Source: Bryopsis sp. KO-2023
Taxonomy: Eukaryota > Chlorophyta > Ulvophyceae > Bryopsidales > Bryopsidaceae
Assembly (NCBI GenBank): GCA_030272585.1
Contig: BSYQ01000002.1
Coordinates: forward strand, 8,680,001-8,744,000
Length of the DNA stretch: 64,000 nt
Direction of reading: 5' to 3'
Below, one piece after another: positions 10,217-21,169 of this stretch. The notes under the pieces are model-generated. The model saw nothing but the letters and a program-made list of their open reading frames with translations, made no database searches and had not been told where the DNA came from. Numbering within the stretch: position 1 is the stretch's first letter; every line of letters starts with the position of its first letter. The translations under genes were made by a program, and so were the position numbers.

Positions 10217-11752
10217 ATGGCGCCAGTCGTAATGGTGAGGAACTCAGGCAGAATCCAGTGGGCGTTCGCTTTCGCGATTCTCGTTCTAACAGGCAGCGCA
10301 GCTGGAAAAAAATCCAAAAAAATTCAAAAAAATCCTCTGAAGCTTATTCCAGACATTACTGGTGCGCGTTTTTCGGATCCAGTGAACATCGCCCGCTTTC
10401 CTCCTGAAGTCCTGTTCGCCGACACGGCGATCACGGTTCGCGCCGCCTTTGTAATGGCGGCGGCGGCTTGGGATCAGTTCGCGATATGCGATTCTAAAGC
10501 GTTGAATTTCTGGGGTCAACGTGAAGTGGCGGCGAAAGGGATCTGCGAGAGTTTTTTCGCTCGGAGCGAAATGTTCGCGTATTCCCTCATCAGGGTGGCG
10601 GAAAGAGAGGTCCAGATGGATAGCTACAAGGCGCTGATGGTGGAGGCTGGGTACGACCCTGAGGATCGATCGATGAACAAATCGACTGGGGTGGGCATGG
10701 GAAACGTGATCGGGGTTCGATTGACGGACTGGATGGCGAAGGATGGTTGGAATTCGATGGGTGATCTCTCCAGGTCAGACTACGCGCAGCCGTTTGAGGA
10801 TTACACTGGGTATGCACCCGTGAACCCCCCCGGATCGCCGTTGAAGTACCCGCTCAGGTGGCAACCTCTTACTCAGGCGGACAGTAGCAAGATCGGTCGA
10901 TTCACCGCCCAAACCCACGTGGTTCCATTTTTAGGTCAAGTCAGACCCCTGTTGATCAGCGAGGAAGAGCTCGAATCCAGGCAAGCCGCCATGCCGTACG
11001 AAAATATGGACGCCGAGCAGTTGAATGGGACTGACAGAGAAACCATGGATGCGTTGGTGAAAGACCTGTTTGAGCTGTCGGCGAACCTCACCCCGAAGCA
11101 GAGGTTTCTCGCCAGGTGGTGGGATAACAAGCTGACCTCGGTCGGAGCCTTTTTCCTCCAGCATTTCGATGGTGTGTTGACTCCTCGATGGATTTTGGGC
11201 GAAATGCTCGCGGAGTACGACGCCATGGTGGTGGTTTGGAAAGAAAAACGCAGGATCGATGCAGTCCGCCCTGAGACTGTCATAGCGAACTTTCACAAGG
11301 ATGAGGAGGTGATTGCGTATGTCCCTAAAGAGGGGAAAGCGAAAACCATCAAGGCTGGGGACTGGGAACCCCTAATCCCCACTCAGCCTCATTCGGAGTA
11401 TCCCTCGGCGACTGCTTCTCTTTGCACAGCGTTTGCTGATCATGGGGAGCTGATCGTGAAAGATTTGATGAAAAAGAGGGGGCTGGATGTTGAACCACCC
11501 ACCTCTATAAATATCACTTTCCTGGATCCAGAAATCAGAGAGGGGTTTGATGAAATCAAGTTCGATACTTTCAAGGAGGCGGGGAAAAGCTGTGGTCAAT
11601 CCAGACTGTGGGCTGGGGTGCATTTTGGACCATCAGTTCCTGCTGGGGAAAAACTGGCAAAAGGTTTGGGAAAATTAGCTTATGATTTCGTGAAAAAACT
11701 AGCTGAAGGGGAAGTCCCAGAAAACTGCTGGTGGTGTGAAACGAGCGAGTAG
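10217..11752 (+). CDS. Vanadium-dependent haloperoxidase-like secreted protein (copy 1)
   Basis: Single-exon protein of 511 residues from the first ATG (10217). The second ATG at 10232 gives 506 residues, which better matches the 505-residue paralogue at 32426-33943. The N-terminus (QWAFAFAILVLTGSAAG) is a signal peptide, so it is probably secreted or enters a secondary-plastid route. It belongs to the vanadium haloperoxidase / PAP2 helical-bundle superfamily, whose enzymes oxidise halides with H2O2. The vanadate-pocket motifs are recognisable: KEKRRIDAVRP (about residue 340), PHSEYPSATA (about 391) and SRLWAGVHF (about 463). In the middle motif the usual S-G-H is S-A-T, so the acid-base histidine is replaced. 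Activity is therefore uncertain; an acid-phosphatase-like or non-catalytic role is possible. A C/T-rich tract ending CCCAG just upstream (10174-10189) may be the acceptor of a 5'-UTR intron. AATAAA lies at about 11829. Confidence 0.8.
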   Translation: MAPVVMVRNSGRIQWAFAFAILVLTGSAAGKKSKKIQKNPLKLIPDITGARFSDPVNIARFPPEVLFADTAITVRAAFVMAAAAWDQFAICDSKALNFWGQREVAAKGICESFFARSEMFAYSLIRVAEREVQMDSYKALMVEAGYDPEDRSMNKSTGVGMGNVIGVRLTDWMAKDGWNSMGDLSRSDYAQPFEDYTGYAPVNPPGSPLKYPLRWQPLTQADSSKIGRFTAQTHVVPFLGQVRPLLISEEELESRQAAMPYENMDAEQLNGTDRETMDALVKDLFELSANLTPKQRFLARWWDNKLTSVGAFFLQHFDGVLTPRWILGEMLAEYDAMVVVWKEKRRIDAVRPETVIANFHKDEEVIAYVPKEGKAKTIKAGDWEPLIPTQPHSEYPSATASLCTAFADHGELIVKDLMKKRGLDVEPPTSINITFLDPEIREGFDEIKFDTFKEAGKSCGQSRLWAGVHFGPSVPAGEKLAKGLGKLAYDFVKKLAEGEVPENCWWCETSE

Positions 11753-12304
11753 TTTTATTTTGGGGAAAAAAAGAAACAATGGGGGCTGCTCAACAATGGA
11801 TGATGTGACATATTTACTTGAAATGCTAATAAAGGAGGTTTTTCTGCAAAGAAATTTTGAAAAGGGGGTTTCTTTTTTTTTTTTTAATGATCTGGTTGTA
11901 TATATGTATGATTGACTTCTTTTTTTTGTGCACTTTTTCTTTTCTTCTTTTTTCAAACAGACATTAACCTGAATACGGGTTTTCATTTCTTGATCGAGGT
12001 GTTTTTTTCCTTCTTCGATTGCCACAGGGCTGTTGTGGGGGGTCAGCATCTTGAAAAAAGAAATGGTTGGAAGAAAAATGCTGGGCAAAAATATGGATCT
12101 CCTACGATGTGCTGGGTCTTTTTTTATTCTTTTATTTATGTGTTTTTGGGGGGGGGGTATATTGCACCGGGGGACTGGCCGAAAGCTGATTTAAATGTCA
12201 TTTTTTATACAATCTTGGATGTCAGGAAACTTGAAATCAGAACAGTGGGGGGTGGGGGGGTGCAGATCTGTCCAGAATCGAAGAGCAGGTTGGAAATTGT
12301 GCTG
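11753..12304. other. 3' flank of haloperoxidase gene 1, non-coding
   Basis: T- and G-rich homopolymer runs and an AATAAAGG at about 11829 that could be a polyadenylation signal. No coding region recognised. Confidence 0.4.
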
Positions 12305-12432
12305 GTTTTTCTGAGTCAGACTTTTTTTCTGAGTCAGACTTTTTTTCTGAGTCAGACTTTTTTTCTGAGTCAGACTTTTTTTCTGGGTCAGACTCTTTCT
12401 GGGTCAGATTTTTTCCTGGGTCAGATTTTTTC
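12305..12432. repeat. 18-bp tandem repeat (TTTTTTCTGAGTCAGACT)
   Basis: Seven units, the last ones with CTGGGTCAGA variants. On the minus strand it reads SDSEKK repeats, but there is no other support for coding. Confidence 0.9.
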
Positions 12433-12650
12433 TTGGAAAAGAAAACTGGCTTTAGGTGCAGAAAAATGTGAAAGAAATGCTCTGAAATCCTCAAAGGGTA
12501 GATAAAGTCCCATTCGAAACCCACACCAGCACCAAAAGGGTTTGGGGAAAAAGTACAGCGGGAGTGAAAATGAAATTAAAGCCTCTCTGTTGCTAGTTGG
12601 TGTCTTCTTGACAGGTCCTGGTGTAGCCATTTTTCCCCGACGGAGCTTTC

Positions 12651-12768
12651 ACCAACCAAAAAAAATATTACCACACATTCCAGGCCAGCATTTTTATTTA
12701 TAAAGAATCCTATAGCATCAGGGAAATACAAAAGAGAAACCCTTAGGTAGGAAGCAAGGTTTATATCG
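12651..12768 (-). mobile_element. Short interspersed element, copy 2
   Basis: Reverse copy: ACCAACC start, CATTCCAGGCCAG core and full tail to GCAAGGTTTATATCG. About 20 bp of A/T-rich sequence is inserted before CCTATAGCATC, making this one of the longest copies. Confidence 0.65.
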
Positions 12769-13631
12769 TTTTAATCAATGCATCTAATCCATTCAAAGCA
12801 AATCATCAACCTCTCTAAAAGCTAATTCAACCAAACAGAAAAAGGGAAAAAATTGCCTGGGGCCAGATGGATCAATCAACCAACAAAATGTTGAAAGGAA
12901 ATGTTGAATTTCACACCAGATCCTAAGCCCGCTGGACGAACTTGCTTTCTTTCATAGGCTCACAGCCGTTCTTTCTTTGGGGGGGGGGGCTCTTTTTTGG
13001 GGGGGGGGGGGGGGGGTTGGGATGTCGTACTCGTTTGAGGCGTTGGTCGTACATGCACGCTGTCCAGAGCGTTTGCAGCATTGCTGCTCACAAGCAGAAT
13101 ACAAAAGATTAGTGTTTTATGAGATGTGCCCCAGAAGAAGGATCAGCATCAGCGGCGCGGATGACTCTGTCGTCGCGCTACCCTTTCGCCTTTTACTAAA
13201 GGATACCGAGGGTCATTCGCATGTTATCGCGTTTGGAAATTTCTGAAAGGCGCTTTGCGTCTTTACCTTTTTTTTTGAAACAGCGAAAACGTATTTTATT
13301 CAGCACAAGAAACATTTTCAACTACCTGATTCGTCCCAACAGCAGATTCAGACATCTTTGCGCTTGGGGCAATGCGATCGTCTATGAGGTTCTACCGAGA
13401 CATCGCTTTTGCTGGTTGAAAACTATTTCCAATGCCCCCCCCCTTTGCGGGGTGGAAATTTCTCAAGGCAGGGCGGCTTACGAGCCAGTATCCCAGTCTT
13501 GATAAAATTTACAGATATATAAACGAGCTTTCAAAATTTTCTAATAACATATTTCTCACTCTTTTACAGATCTCACACTTTTCAAATCTTTTATACTTCT
13601 GTCAGTCTACCACTTCAAATCATTGTATAAT

Positions 13632-13735
13632 TCTCACTCTTATTCAATCCGTCACTCAAAACTCTGATCAATCTCACTCTAATTCAATCCGTTACCCAAA
13701 ACTCTTATCAATGTCACTCTTTTTCACTCAATGAC
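13632..13735. repeat. 40-bp tandem repeat, 2.6 copies
   Basis: Units at 13632, 13672 and 13712 begin TCTCACTCT or TGTCACTCT; the first two share ATTCAATCCGT and end in ATCAA, and the third is partial. Confidence 0.8.
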
Positions 13736-13937
13736 ACATGGTGTCTGTTGTGTTGTGGTTGTTTCTACAGTGAAATAATGCTGAATAAAGATCGTTCAAC
13801 AGCCGTTTGTTTTGGTGCGGTATTAGAAATATGATCTAGATAATCCAAGATATCTTGATAAGAATGATTTAATCCTGAACCAGGCTGTGTTGAGAACGAA
13901 TGCGAAGGGGCCATGCGTTGCAAAGAAAACGCTCTCG

Positions 13938-13988
13938 ACGTTACGTCACGTTACGTTACGTTACGTTACGTCACGCTACGTTACGTTC
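13938..13988. repeat. (TTACG)n pentanucleotide array
   Basis: About ten TTACG/TCACG units in a row. It does not match a known telomere repeat and is interstitial. Confidence 0.85.
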
Positions 13989-14658
13989 GGGAAAGTTGGA
14001 ACCTGCATAGAAAGGAAAACCGATGGAAACTGCATGCTTTTTTTTTGTCTGTCGCGTTGGTTTTTGGCGGTCGGGTCGACTCCTGACACTTTTCCTACGT
14101 TGGTGGTGGTGGTGTCGACCCTTTCACTTGGTGTGTGTTTTTTTTTTGGAAAGCGCGGTTTTCTGGAAAAAAACGCACCAAGGATGCACCTACGCTTTTG
14201 TGATTCCTCTCCTGTCTTGGATGTGCTGTGGTTTTTGTGTTTTTTTTGTTTTTATTTGTTTTTTGGGGATTTTTGGGTTTTTCGTTTGTTTTTGTTTTTA
14301 TTTTTATTTTTGTTTATTTTGTTGTTTTGTTTACTCACAGTACTTGCATACCACTGAACTTCGCTTAAACATGGCATAACAGGGTTGATAATAAACGATT
14401 ACAACACTGTTTCCTGAGAAGCCGCTCAGCTTGCATGACAGGGTATGCTCTTTAACGTTTTGTTTTCCAGGTCCAGGTGAGGGGTTTTCCTTGCTGTCTG
14501 TTTTTCTGATATATGTAATGCTTCCTTTGATATACTTTGAAAGAATGATATCATTCTTTACCATTCATTCGATATCGATGGTTGTTTGACAGTAACCCAG
14601 CACAGTGGAATAGTATGCTCCTTGTTGCAAAATATATCTGTATTGATTCAGGAAGAAG

Positions 14659-14832
14659 ATGCTTTCACCAACCACCCCACCCAAAAACTTCAAAAGAGGA
14701 AAGACACCCCTTTCTGAGGAGATGGTAGTTCTGGATTTTGTAGCCAAAGCAAACAATGATGTTATATCAGTGGTTGAGCTGTTTGAAAAAAAAGACGCTG
14801 TAAAACCTAAAATCTACCCTTTTCCTTGTTAA
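14659..14832 (+). CDS. Possible ankyrin-type N-cap exon
   Basis: A 57-codon open frame beginning MLSPTTPPKNF and containing LSEEMVVLDFVAKANNDVI, which resembles the first helix pair of an ankyrin domain and the [19 protein letters not shown] exon of gene X. An acceptor (GATTCAG, about 14652) precedes it and a donor (GCT|GTAAAA, near 14801) could end the exon before the stop. It lies just left of duplicated block A and I find no counterpart in block C. It may be a fragment of another family member. Confidence 0.25.
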   Translation: MLSPTTPPKNFKRGKTPLSEEMVVLDFVAKANNDVISVVELFEKKDAVKPKIYPFPC

Positions 14833-15433
14833 AACATCAAAGGTAGCTGGAAATCCCTCAAACTCCATACTCTAAAATAACGTTATTTTAAAGGCGGAGT
14901 TTTTTCTTGCCAATTGAATAAAGGTGGCGAAAATTGATTCCAGGTGAGAAAGAGTTCTAGTCAAAAAATGCTCGGCGAAAAAAAAAAGTATTTCTTTAGA
15001 GTTTTTACCACAAAAGTATAATAACCCCCTTTTCCGCCGCCTATGGTTACTCTCGACGTCTAGTTTCCTTTTTGCATTTCAGAAAATAATGAACCACCAA
15101 AAACACCTCCAAAGATTGAAAATTTTGAACTAACTGATAGTGAACTCCTGTTCGCAGGACAGGCCCCAGCAAGACAATTTTGGATTCTTTGTGAAAAAAG
15201 GCGGGTTTTTTCATATATCGTCGAGAGGTCGCCGTTTAACTAAGGAACTTCGTCAGGTCTTCTGTCGTCGCTTCAGAAGAAAAAAAAAAAAAAGGGCGCT
15301 GTTTTGGAGAGCGAGTTCCAGTAGCCTCCTTAAGGAGGAAAGCTTTCCTTTTCATCCATTCTGTTTTTGTCTGCGCTTGTGGCGGCGGCGCACTCAATCT
15401 TTAAACACCTAACTATCGGACTAGTACTACAAT

Positions 15434-15520
15434 CTTGCTATAGCTGAGGGGTGTTTTTTTGTATTCCCCCGATGCTATTGGCTCTGGCCTGGCATGTCTT
15501 GGAATATTATCTTTGGTTGG
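15434..15520 (+). mobile_element. Short interspersed element, copy 3
   Basis: Forward copy (CTTGCTATAGC start, core CTCTGGCCTGGCATGTCTTG, end TTTGGTTGG) flanked by ACTACAAT and ACAACCAT, a decayed 8-bp duplication. Same site as copies 10 and 11 in block C. Confidence 0.75.
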
Positions 15521-16450
15521 ACAACCATCAACAGAGAGAGAGAGAGAGAGACAGGGCAAAACGCGCACTCCACATTTTGCATCCCATTTCCTCTCTTTTC
15601 ATGGAAAAAAATGAACGTTTTGTGTAATAAAAGTCAAAATCTTCTCGCATGTACTTATCTTTGTTTGCTTGTTTGTTGGTGTAATCAATTTTGGAGCTAA
15701 ATTCTAGGTTACTTTGTGTTTTCAGAAACGCTATTTATCAAGCTAAATCACCTGCTTGGAGAAAAGCTCTGACGATTACGACATGGTCTGACTGTGCTAC
15801 GAGATGTAGTGCCGGCACTACATCAAGGGCGCCCTTGTCCAAGGCTGTTTTTTGGAAAACATGTTTGTAGCAACTCCCAGGGTTAAAAGCACCTGGAGCA
15901 TTTTCCAATTAAACAAACAAACAAACACAAGTTTGGAATCCAAAAATAAAACAAGAAAAAAAAAGCAAGTTTGGATTCAAATAAACAAACAAACACACAT
16001 TACATTGAAACTGTAATTAAAACCAAACCTGAAACTAATTTAAAACTGTTTTCTTCACTCAATCGATCATATAACATGCACAAAAGTCCAGGCCTGTTTC
16101 ATCACATTCAAAACCCGCTTAATAATATGGAGTGTACAATATCAAAAAATCAACGTGAAAAAAAAAATCAATGTGCACACACCATGACAGTCATCAGATC
16201 ACCCATGCTAGACGCAACCAGCAATGCGCTCTCCTCTTCATCTGTTTTGTTGGGATTCATAGTCTGACATGTCGACCACAAGAATTCCTGAAGTGTTGTG
16301 ACACGTGGGAGTATTTGGCGTCCAGTCAGACAGGGGGCTGGGACAGACTGGGGGAGGCGGGGCAAAACAGGGGCAAAACGAGGTAGCAATTGTGGAGGGT
16401 TTGGGTTGTGAGGTCCCCCATGTAAACTTGGTGGCAGTTCTTTGTGTGGA

Positions 16451-16520
16451 TCCAACCAGAAATACTATTTCAAGACATGCCAGGCCAGAGCCTATAGCAT
16501 CTGGGGGCGAGTACAAAATA
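16451..16520 (-). mobile_element. Short interspersed element, copy 4 (chimeric)
   Basis: The part next to the ankyrin exon matches copy 12 of block C, while the other end (GGGCGAGTACAAAATAC) matches copy 13. This fits recombination between two such copies with loss of the exons between them. Confidence 0.65.
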
Positions 16521-17713
16521 CAAAAATACATCAATACGAGCCCACAGAGTGGTGGCGCTGTCCCTGTCCGCCGCCACCCCCTCTTCTTTCTTCCCCCCGA
16601 TAAACCGCGGGTCAAACATTCCGCGCTTGTTATGTGTTTTGTGTTATTTATCCAGATCAGTAAAAACAAAGAAAGAAAGTGCTCTAACATATCTCGATGT
16701 TGGGTTAAGTTTCAGTTTTTCTGAGTTGGCGGTTTCCCACGTGTTGTTCCCTGGACTGGTCGTCACATTCACTTTCCAAGTTTTTAAACTTTTCAACCTG
16801 AAAAGTTACACCTTTCACCAGCTTAGCTCGTGTTGAACACGGCGCTGGGCTCAGACGAAAGAATCAACCGATCAATCAATTAATGATTACTACATGTTGC
16901 CTGAGGAGTTTGTCACTCTGCTCCTATCCCAACCCAATACCAGATAATCACCTCATCAAAATAATAATAAACAGCTTGGATCCATAAGCCCTTCTGCAAG
17001 AAACAACCAAAAAACAAAACAAAATACAAAAAGAAAGTACCCCCTTCCCCCCCAAATAACTCACAGTCCAAGACGAAAGAATATATACTTTAAACGCAGC
17101 CATTATTCTTGCCACCGAAGAACGAGTAACGAGTTCGAACGTGCGCTCAGTTGAGTGAGACCTGTGGGTTTTGTTGGACGCTAAAAAAAACGACTTGCCG
17201 TTCTTTACCACAGACATATATGCTTTTTTTCTCCCCACGCTTTCTTTTGCGATGCCAGTTTTTATCCTGACTTTTCGGAGCTTTTCAGTGATTGGAGCTG
17301 AATGCTGCAATTTGGTAAGACTCCAGGAAACTTAAGTGAAACCACAAAAAAAAAAAAAAAACATGCACAGAAACGATTCAAATAAGTACACGATTGGTTT
17401 TCTTTCCTCCAATTCGTCGCACCCCCCTTGTAAAGTCATCTAATTCATGGCGGCCTGAAGGCTCGTCGCCCCCTGGACCGCTTTCCCCTCTTGATCTTAA
17501 CACAGCGAATTCTTATCTGTCCGTCATAGGTGCAGGGTTTGGGTCAGGTTCGTTCACTGAAGCGCTGGAAAAGAGCCCCCCGCCCGCCACTGTTCCCTCA
17601 GGGACTAGCGACGGACACGACTGCGTCCCATGGAGGCTCGCATATCTCTCGCAGCTCCGCAGTTTTTTTTTTAACGAGTTTTTGTCGACACAGGTAGTGC
17701 TTTTCTCTTCTGC

Positions 17714-20565
17714 GATCAAACAGCCAGAGGGACGTTTGGGGTGAAACGAGCTGAAGATCGAGGTTGCAAGGGGGCCATGTCAGACTTTCGCGATCGTGCG
17801 TTGCAAGGTAACTCGACCTGCTTGCGCTTATCCCCTCAGAAAAACACAGTTTTCTTTTGCCTGTGGAAGTGGCGGCGGCGCCGCCGCAGTAGCCAAATCA
17901 CAGCATTCTTTCCTTCTCGAACCTCAACAACGAAAGGGGTCTCGACCTGTGAAACCCCGTGTTGCTATGAAAAGTCGACAGAAGCGACCCTGGTGGTGTC
18001 TTGGAACCACCGAATGCATTTTTACGCTTTTTTTTTTAGGAGCTTTACCTGTGCTTTCATATAGAGAAATGTTTGAGTGAGCGTAAGGCGCCAGATTCTC
18101 AAGGGGAAATCGCTTATCTTCGTGCTCGTCTGGATGAGCTGGAAGGCAGGGATGATTTTGATAAGGTGTTGGCGCGCCGCAATCAAGAATTTCCTGTACG
18201 AGGTGAGAGAACCTTTTCTGAATGTTTTTTACCTTTCAAATAGTGGGTGCTCGAAATGATTTCACTTAAAAACAGGACTTTTTTTTGTCTAAGAGTTTTC
18301 TTTCTCGGCGTCGCGTTTATTTTTTGCAATTGAGCAGCCCCAGGGTGGAGATTGCAGGAGTCGCTGATGAAAGTCGACGACGTATCTGAACGGATACATT
18401 CGCTAAAGGTGCTCCAGGCTATTTTTGTTTTTTTCTCACCTTCACAGATCAGCTATCTCAAACTTGAAAAGTTGTTTCGCGTTACAAAACGACCCTTTTT
18501 CTCGTTTTACTTTTGTAAAACAAACCGAATTCGTCAATTCTGCGACCTATTTCACAGAATTTCACAGTCTCTCCCCCTCTAGTTTTCCCAAGGCGAACTC
18601 TACAAATTATGCAACGCCAGAAAGACTTTTTTGTTTGTGTGATATCATCCAGGTCGCTGTTGAGACGAAAGATATCGACCTGCGCCGCGTTATGAAGGAG
18701 CTCGCGGAAAAGAACAGTTGCATAGCCGCCAGGGACACCACCATTGCCGAGAGGGATGCCTTCATTTCGAAAGCCCTGTCCGACATGGGCGAACCACAAC
18801 CAGAACTCGCAAATCTGCAGGAAACTCACTTCATCATGCACTCCCTTCGCGAGCAGCTCAAGGAGAAGGCCGTCGCGATTGCTGTTTTTCGGGAGCAGTT
18901 GATTAACAGCGAGCACAAGGTTTTCGAGAAGGAGGCGGACATACAGGAGCACAAAGCGAGATTGGTGGAGCGGGATGCCATGATCGAATCTCTTCGAGCA
19001 AGTCTCGAAAAAGATCGTCGAATGGTGGATTCTCTCCGAGCAAGTCACGAAAAAGATCGCCGAACGGCTGATTCTCTTCATGTCGACCTCAAAAGCAGAA
19101 TAAACTCGAAAGCATCTGAGATCACTGCTTTGGGGAAGCAGTTGGCGACGAGCAGGTCCAACGCTGACAAAAAAGACATAGAGATACGGGAGCGCGAAGC
19201 TAGACTAACACAGAGAGATGCACTGATAAAGTCTCTCCAGGGGCGCCCACTGGCGAGAACACACACGGTTTTGAAAGTGTGTTTTCTGGGGCTTCTTTTG
19301 CTGGTTGCAGTCGGGTTCGTTGCCCATCCAAAAAGCAGAGGCCAGGCAGCGTTGCTGAAGAACATAAGTGCGACATTGTGGAAAATACCTAGCCAGTGTT
19401 TTTCGCTTTGTTTTTATCCTGAAAAATTCAAAGTTGAACCTCGGAAACACACCCTGATGTTCGCTTTTCGACGGATGAATTTATATTTCCACAGACAAAA
19501 AATGCACAGGTGGTTTTCACTTGTCAATCACAAGGAATTCTTTATTTAATAAAGCTCGTTCTTGTGTTGCAGAGAATATTGTCGTTCGACATTTTCCGAC
19601 AAATCAGGTAATCTTGTGATATGCTCCAAGTCTTTTTTGGTGCTTTTGATTGGGGACCTTCCTGTTTTCTTCAGGAAAATTTCTTTTTGAACTTCTTTTT
19701 TTGTTTTTGGAGTAACAGGCTGCAAGGGAATCTCTCTTTTTCGCTGCTAAGCGCGATGACCTTCAAATGGTCGAGGTAAAAAACAACCCATCCCGCTTTT
19801 CCCATCTCTCTGTTTCCTGTTTTTGTCGCAGTAGTTTTGTTAATGTATGTTTTCCAGCATCTTGGGGGGTTGATGGATCGATTTTGCAAACTGCATTCTG
19901 TTTGATTTTCAGTAATAGATGCCAGGCGACATCTTCGCATGTAATTATGTTTGATTGTTTGGTGTGGGTTAAAATTAAAGATTAAGTTTTGATGAATTCG
20001 TCATGTTGCCCTTCCTATTGCTCGGATTTGTTTGGTTGTCTAAAAACAATTGTGAAACTTTTAGGCCTTCATAGCTTTGGGGTTTGATGTAAATATTCGT
20101 GAACCTGAAACATACAACACTGCTTTGCATTTCGCATCTGCCTTTGGCAGCCCCCAAATGACCAAGGCGTTGCTCCAAGCTGGTAATTTTTTTTCCTGAT
20201 ATATATATATTTTAATATATTTATTATTTCGACTCATCCACTGTAACATTTTGGCAGTCGATAGATGGATTATCCACTTCGAGTAGAATAAAATTCTAAA
20301 CCAGTAGTTTAACTGCATCTGTTAGGTGTATCAAAAAAAAGACATGTTCAATTTCGCTTTGGTATTCAGGCAGACACAGTTCTCAAAGCTCCACCTCTTA
20401 ACTGTTATCGTTCCTTCTTTTGAGTTTTTTTTTTTTCCGTTTCTCGTTCAAGGGGCAAAAAAGTTGAGGAATTCTTACGATGCATATCCATTGAACGTCA
20501 TTGGAAAGTGGAACGCAAGACTTCCCCAAGCAACGAAGAACGATCTAGCTGAGCTGTTGAGATGA
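17714..20565 (+). pseudogene. Gene Y copy A, coiled-coil/TM/ankyrin gene, 5'-truncated and frameshifted
   Basis: Exons visible by comparison with block C: about 17714-17806 (GTFGVKRAEDRG), about 18071-18201 (GEIAYLRARLDELEG), about 18330-18410 (ESLMKVDDVSERIHSL), 18653-19395 (coiled coil, then membrane segment VLKVCFLGLLLLVAVGF), 19573-19607, 19719-19775 (ESLFFAAKRDDLQMVE), 20065-20182 (ankyrin, NTALHFASAFGSPQMTKALL) and 20453-20565 (C-terminus ATKNDLAELLR, stop TGA). The long N-terminal coiled-coil exon of Y-C has no counterpart here. One extra A near 19383 shifts the frame before the ankyrin exons. Two deletions of 44 and 13 bp just after the membrane segment add up to 57 bp and so cancel. 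It could still produce a truncated membrane coiled-coil protein. Confidence 0.55.
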
Positions 20566-20713
20566 ACACCTCAAAACTCTACAGTCGAGAGATGTGAATG
20601 GCTCGTGTGGTGGTTTGTAGGGAAGTTTCTAGTTTCTACCTCCCCAGGCGATGTGTAATCCATCGATTTATGAATGAGTTTTTTTTTTGCGATATAATGA
20701 ACCTGGCTTTCAA

Positions 20714-20790
20714 AGGGTTTTTCTTTGTATTCCCCCCTGATGCTATAGGCTCTGGCCTGGCATGTCTTGTAATATTTTTGGTCGAATGGT
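20714..20790 (+). mobile_element. Short interspersed element, copy 5
   Basis: Forward copy with intact core CTATAGGCTCTGGCCTGGCA. The right end is truncated after TTTTTGGTCG and no clear duplication flanks it. Confidence 0.65.
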
Positions 20791-20978
20791 TCTATGAAAT
20801 GGGATATGTTCGATATGAATGCTTAGAAAGCAACATTTTTTAGAAATGGAATAGGTGTATAATTGGATGGACCTTCCAACAACGGCTCTCTGGACCAGAG
20901 GATCGATAAAAAAAAAGCAAAGAACTTTTTTTCGATCAGAAATTTATTTGTCAGTTCAACCTGTTGGAATTCAAACAA

Positions 20979-21076
20979 ACAAATCAAAAATATTGGAAGA
21001 CATGCCAGGCCAGAACCTGTAGCATCGGTAGAATACAAAAAAGAAACCCTTCAGCTAGCAAGGTTCATTATATTGC
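20979..21076 (-). mobile_element. Short interspersed element, copy 6
   Basis: Near full-length reverse copy including the AGCTAGCAAGGTTCATTATAT tail. Its right flank is shared with copy 14 of block C, so the two are duplicates. Flanks TCAAACAA and TTAAAAAA are a weak match. Confidence 0.65.
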
Positions 21077-21169
21077 TTAAAAAAAACCATTCAGAAATCG
21101 ATGGATCGATGGATTACACATCGCCTGAGGAGGTAGTAGCCTCCAGAAAAAAAAAACAAACAAACAAAC

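Larger units (their letters stand above)
12433..14658. other. Non-coding stretch with simple repeats, no gene recognised
   Basis: Besides the repeats listed separately it holds poly-G runs (12979-13016) and T/G-rich sequence at 14030-14340. A T-rich open frame at 14023-14379 is an artefact of composition. Confidence 0.4.
15236..16619 (-). pseudogene. Gene X copy A, decayed coiled-coil/ankyrin gene
   Basis: Minus-strand relative of the intact-looking X copy at 35342-37697. The first exon starts at the ATG at 16619 ([20 protein letters not shown]) but breaks off after WARID, where it runs directly into a short interspersed element; the next coiled-coil exon seen in block C is missing. The ankyrin N-cap ([19 protein letters not shown], about 16260-16186) survives. 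The following ankyrin exon (about 15885-15770) carries in-frame stops and loss of the TALHLA-like motif. The C-terminal exon ([10 protein letters not shown]) is shifted by an insertion near 15330, although its end is still recognisable. Not likely to make the full protein. Confidence 0.6.
14840..20600. repeat. Segmental duplication block A (genes X-A and Y-A)
   Basis: 14840-17310 matches 34970-38350 in the same orientation. 17320-20600 matches the reverse complement of 38780-42240, and part of it that of 21614-23830. X and Y are therefore divergent here but in tandem in block C, so an inversion separates the blocks. Confidence 0.8.

Noticed and set aside
12237-12524. Minus-strand SDSEKK-repeat protein
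   Set aside because: It only translates the 18-bp tandem repeat; no supporting exon or conserved sequence around it.
13938-13988. Telomere
   Set aside because: The array is short, interstitial, and TTACG is not a recognised telomere unit.
14023-14379. Membrane protein suggested by F/L-rich plus-strand frames
   Set aside because: Caused by long T runs; frames overlap in two phases with no conserved residues.
19861-19945. Extra exon of gene Y between 19775 and 20065
   Set aside because: Stops occur in the frame required by the neighbouring phases in both copies A and C, and direct joining of the flanking exons gives a continuous ankyrin unit.
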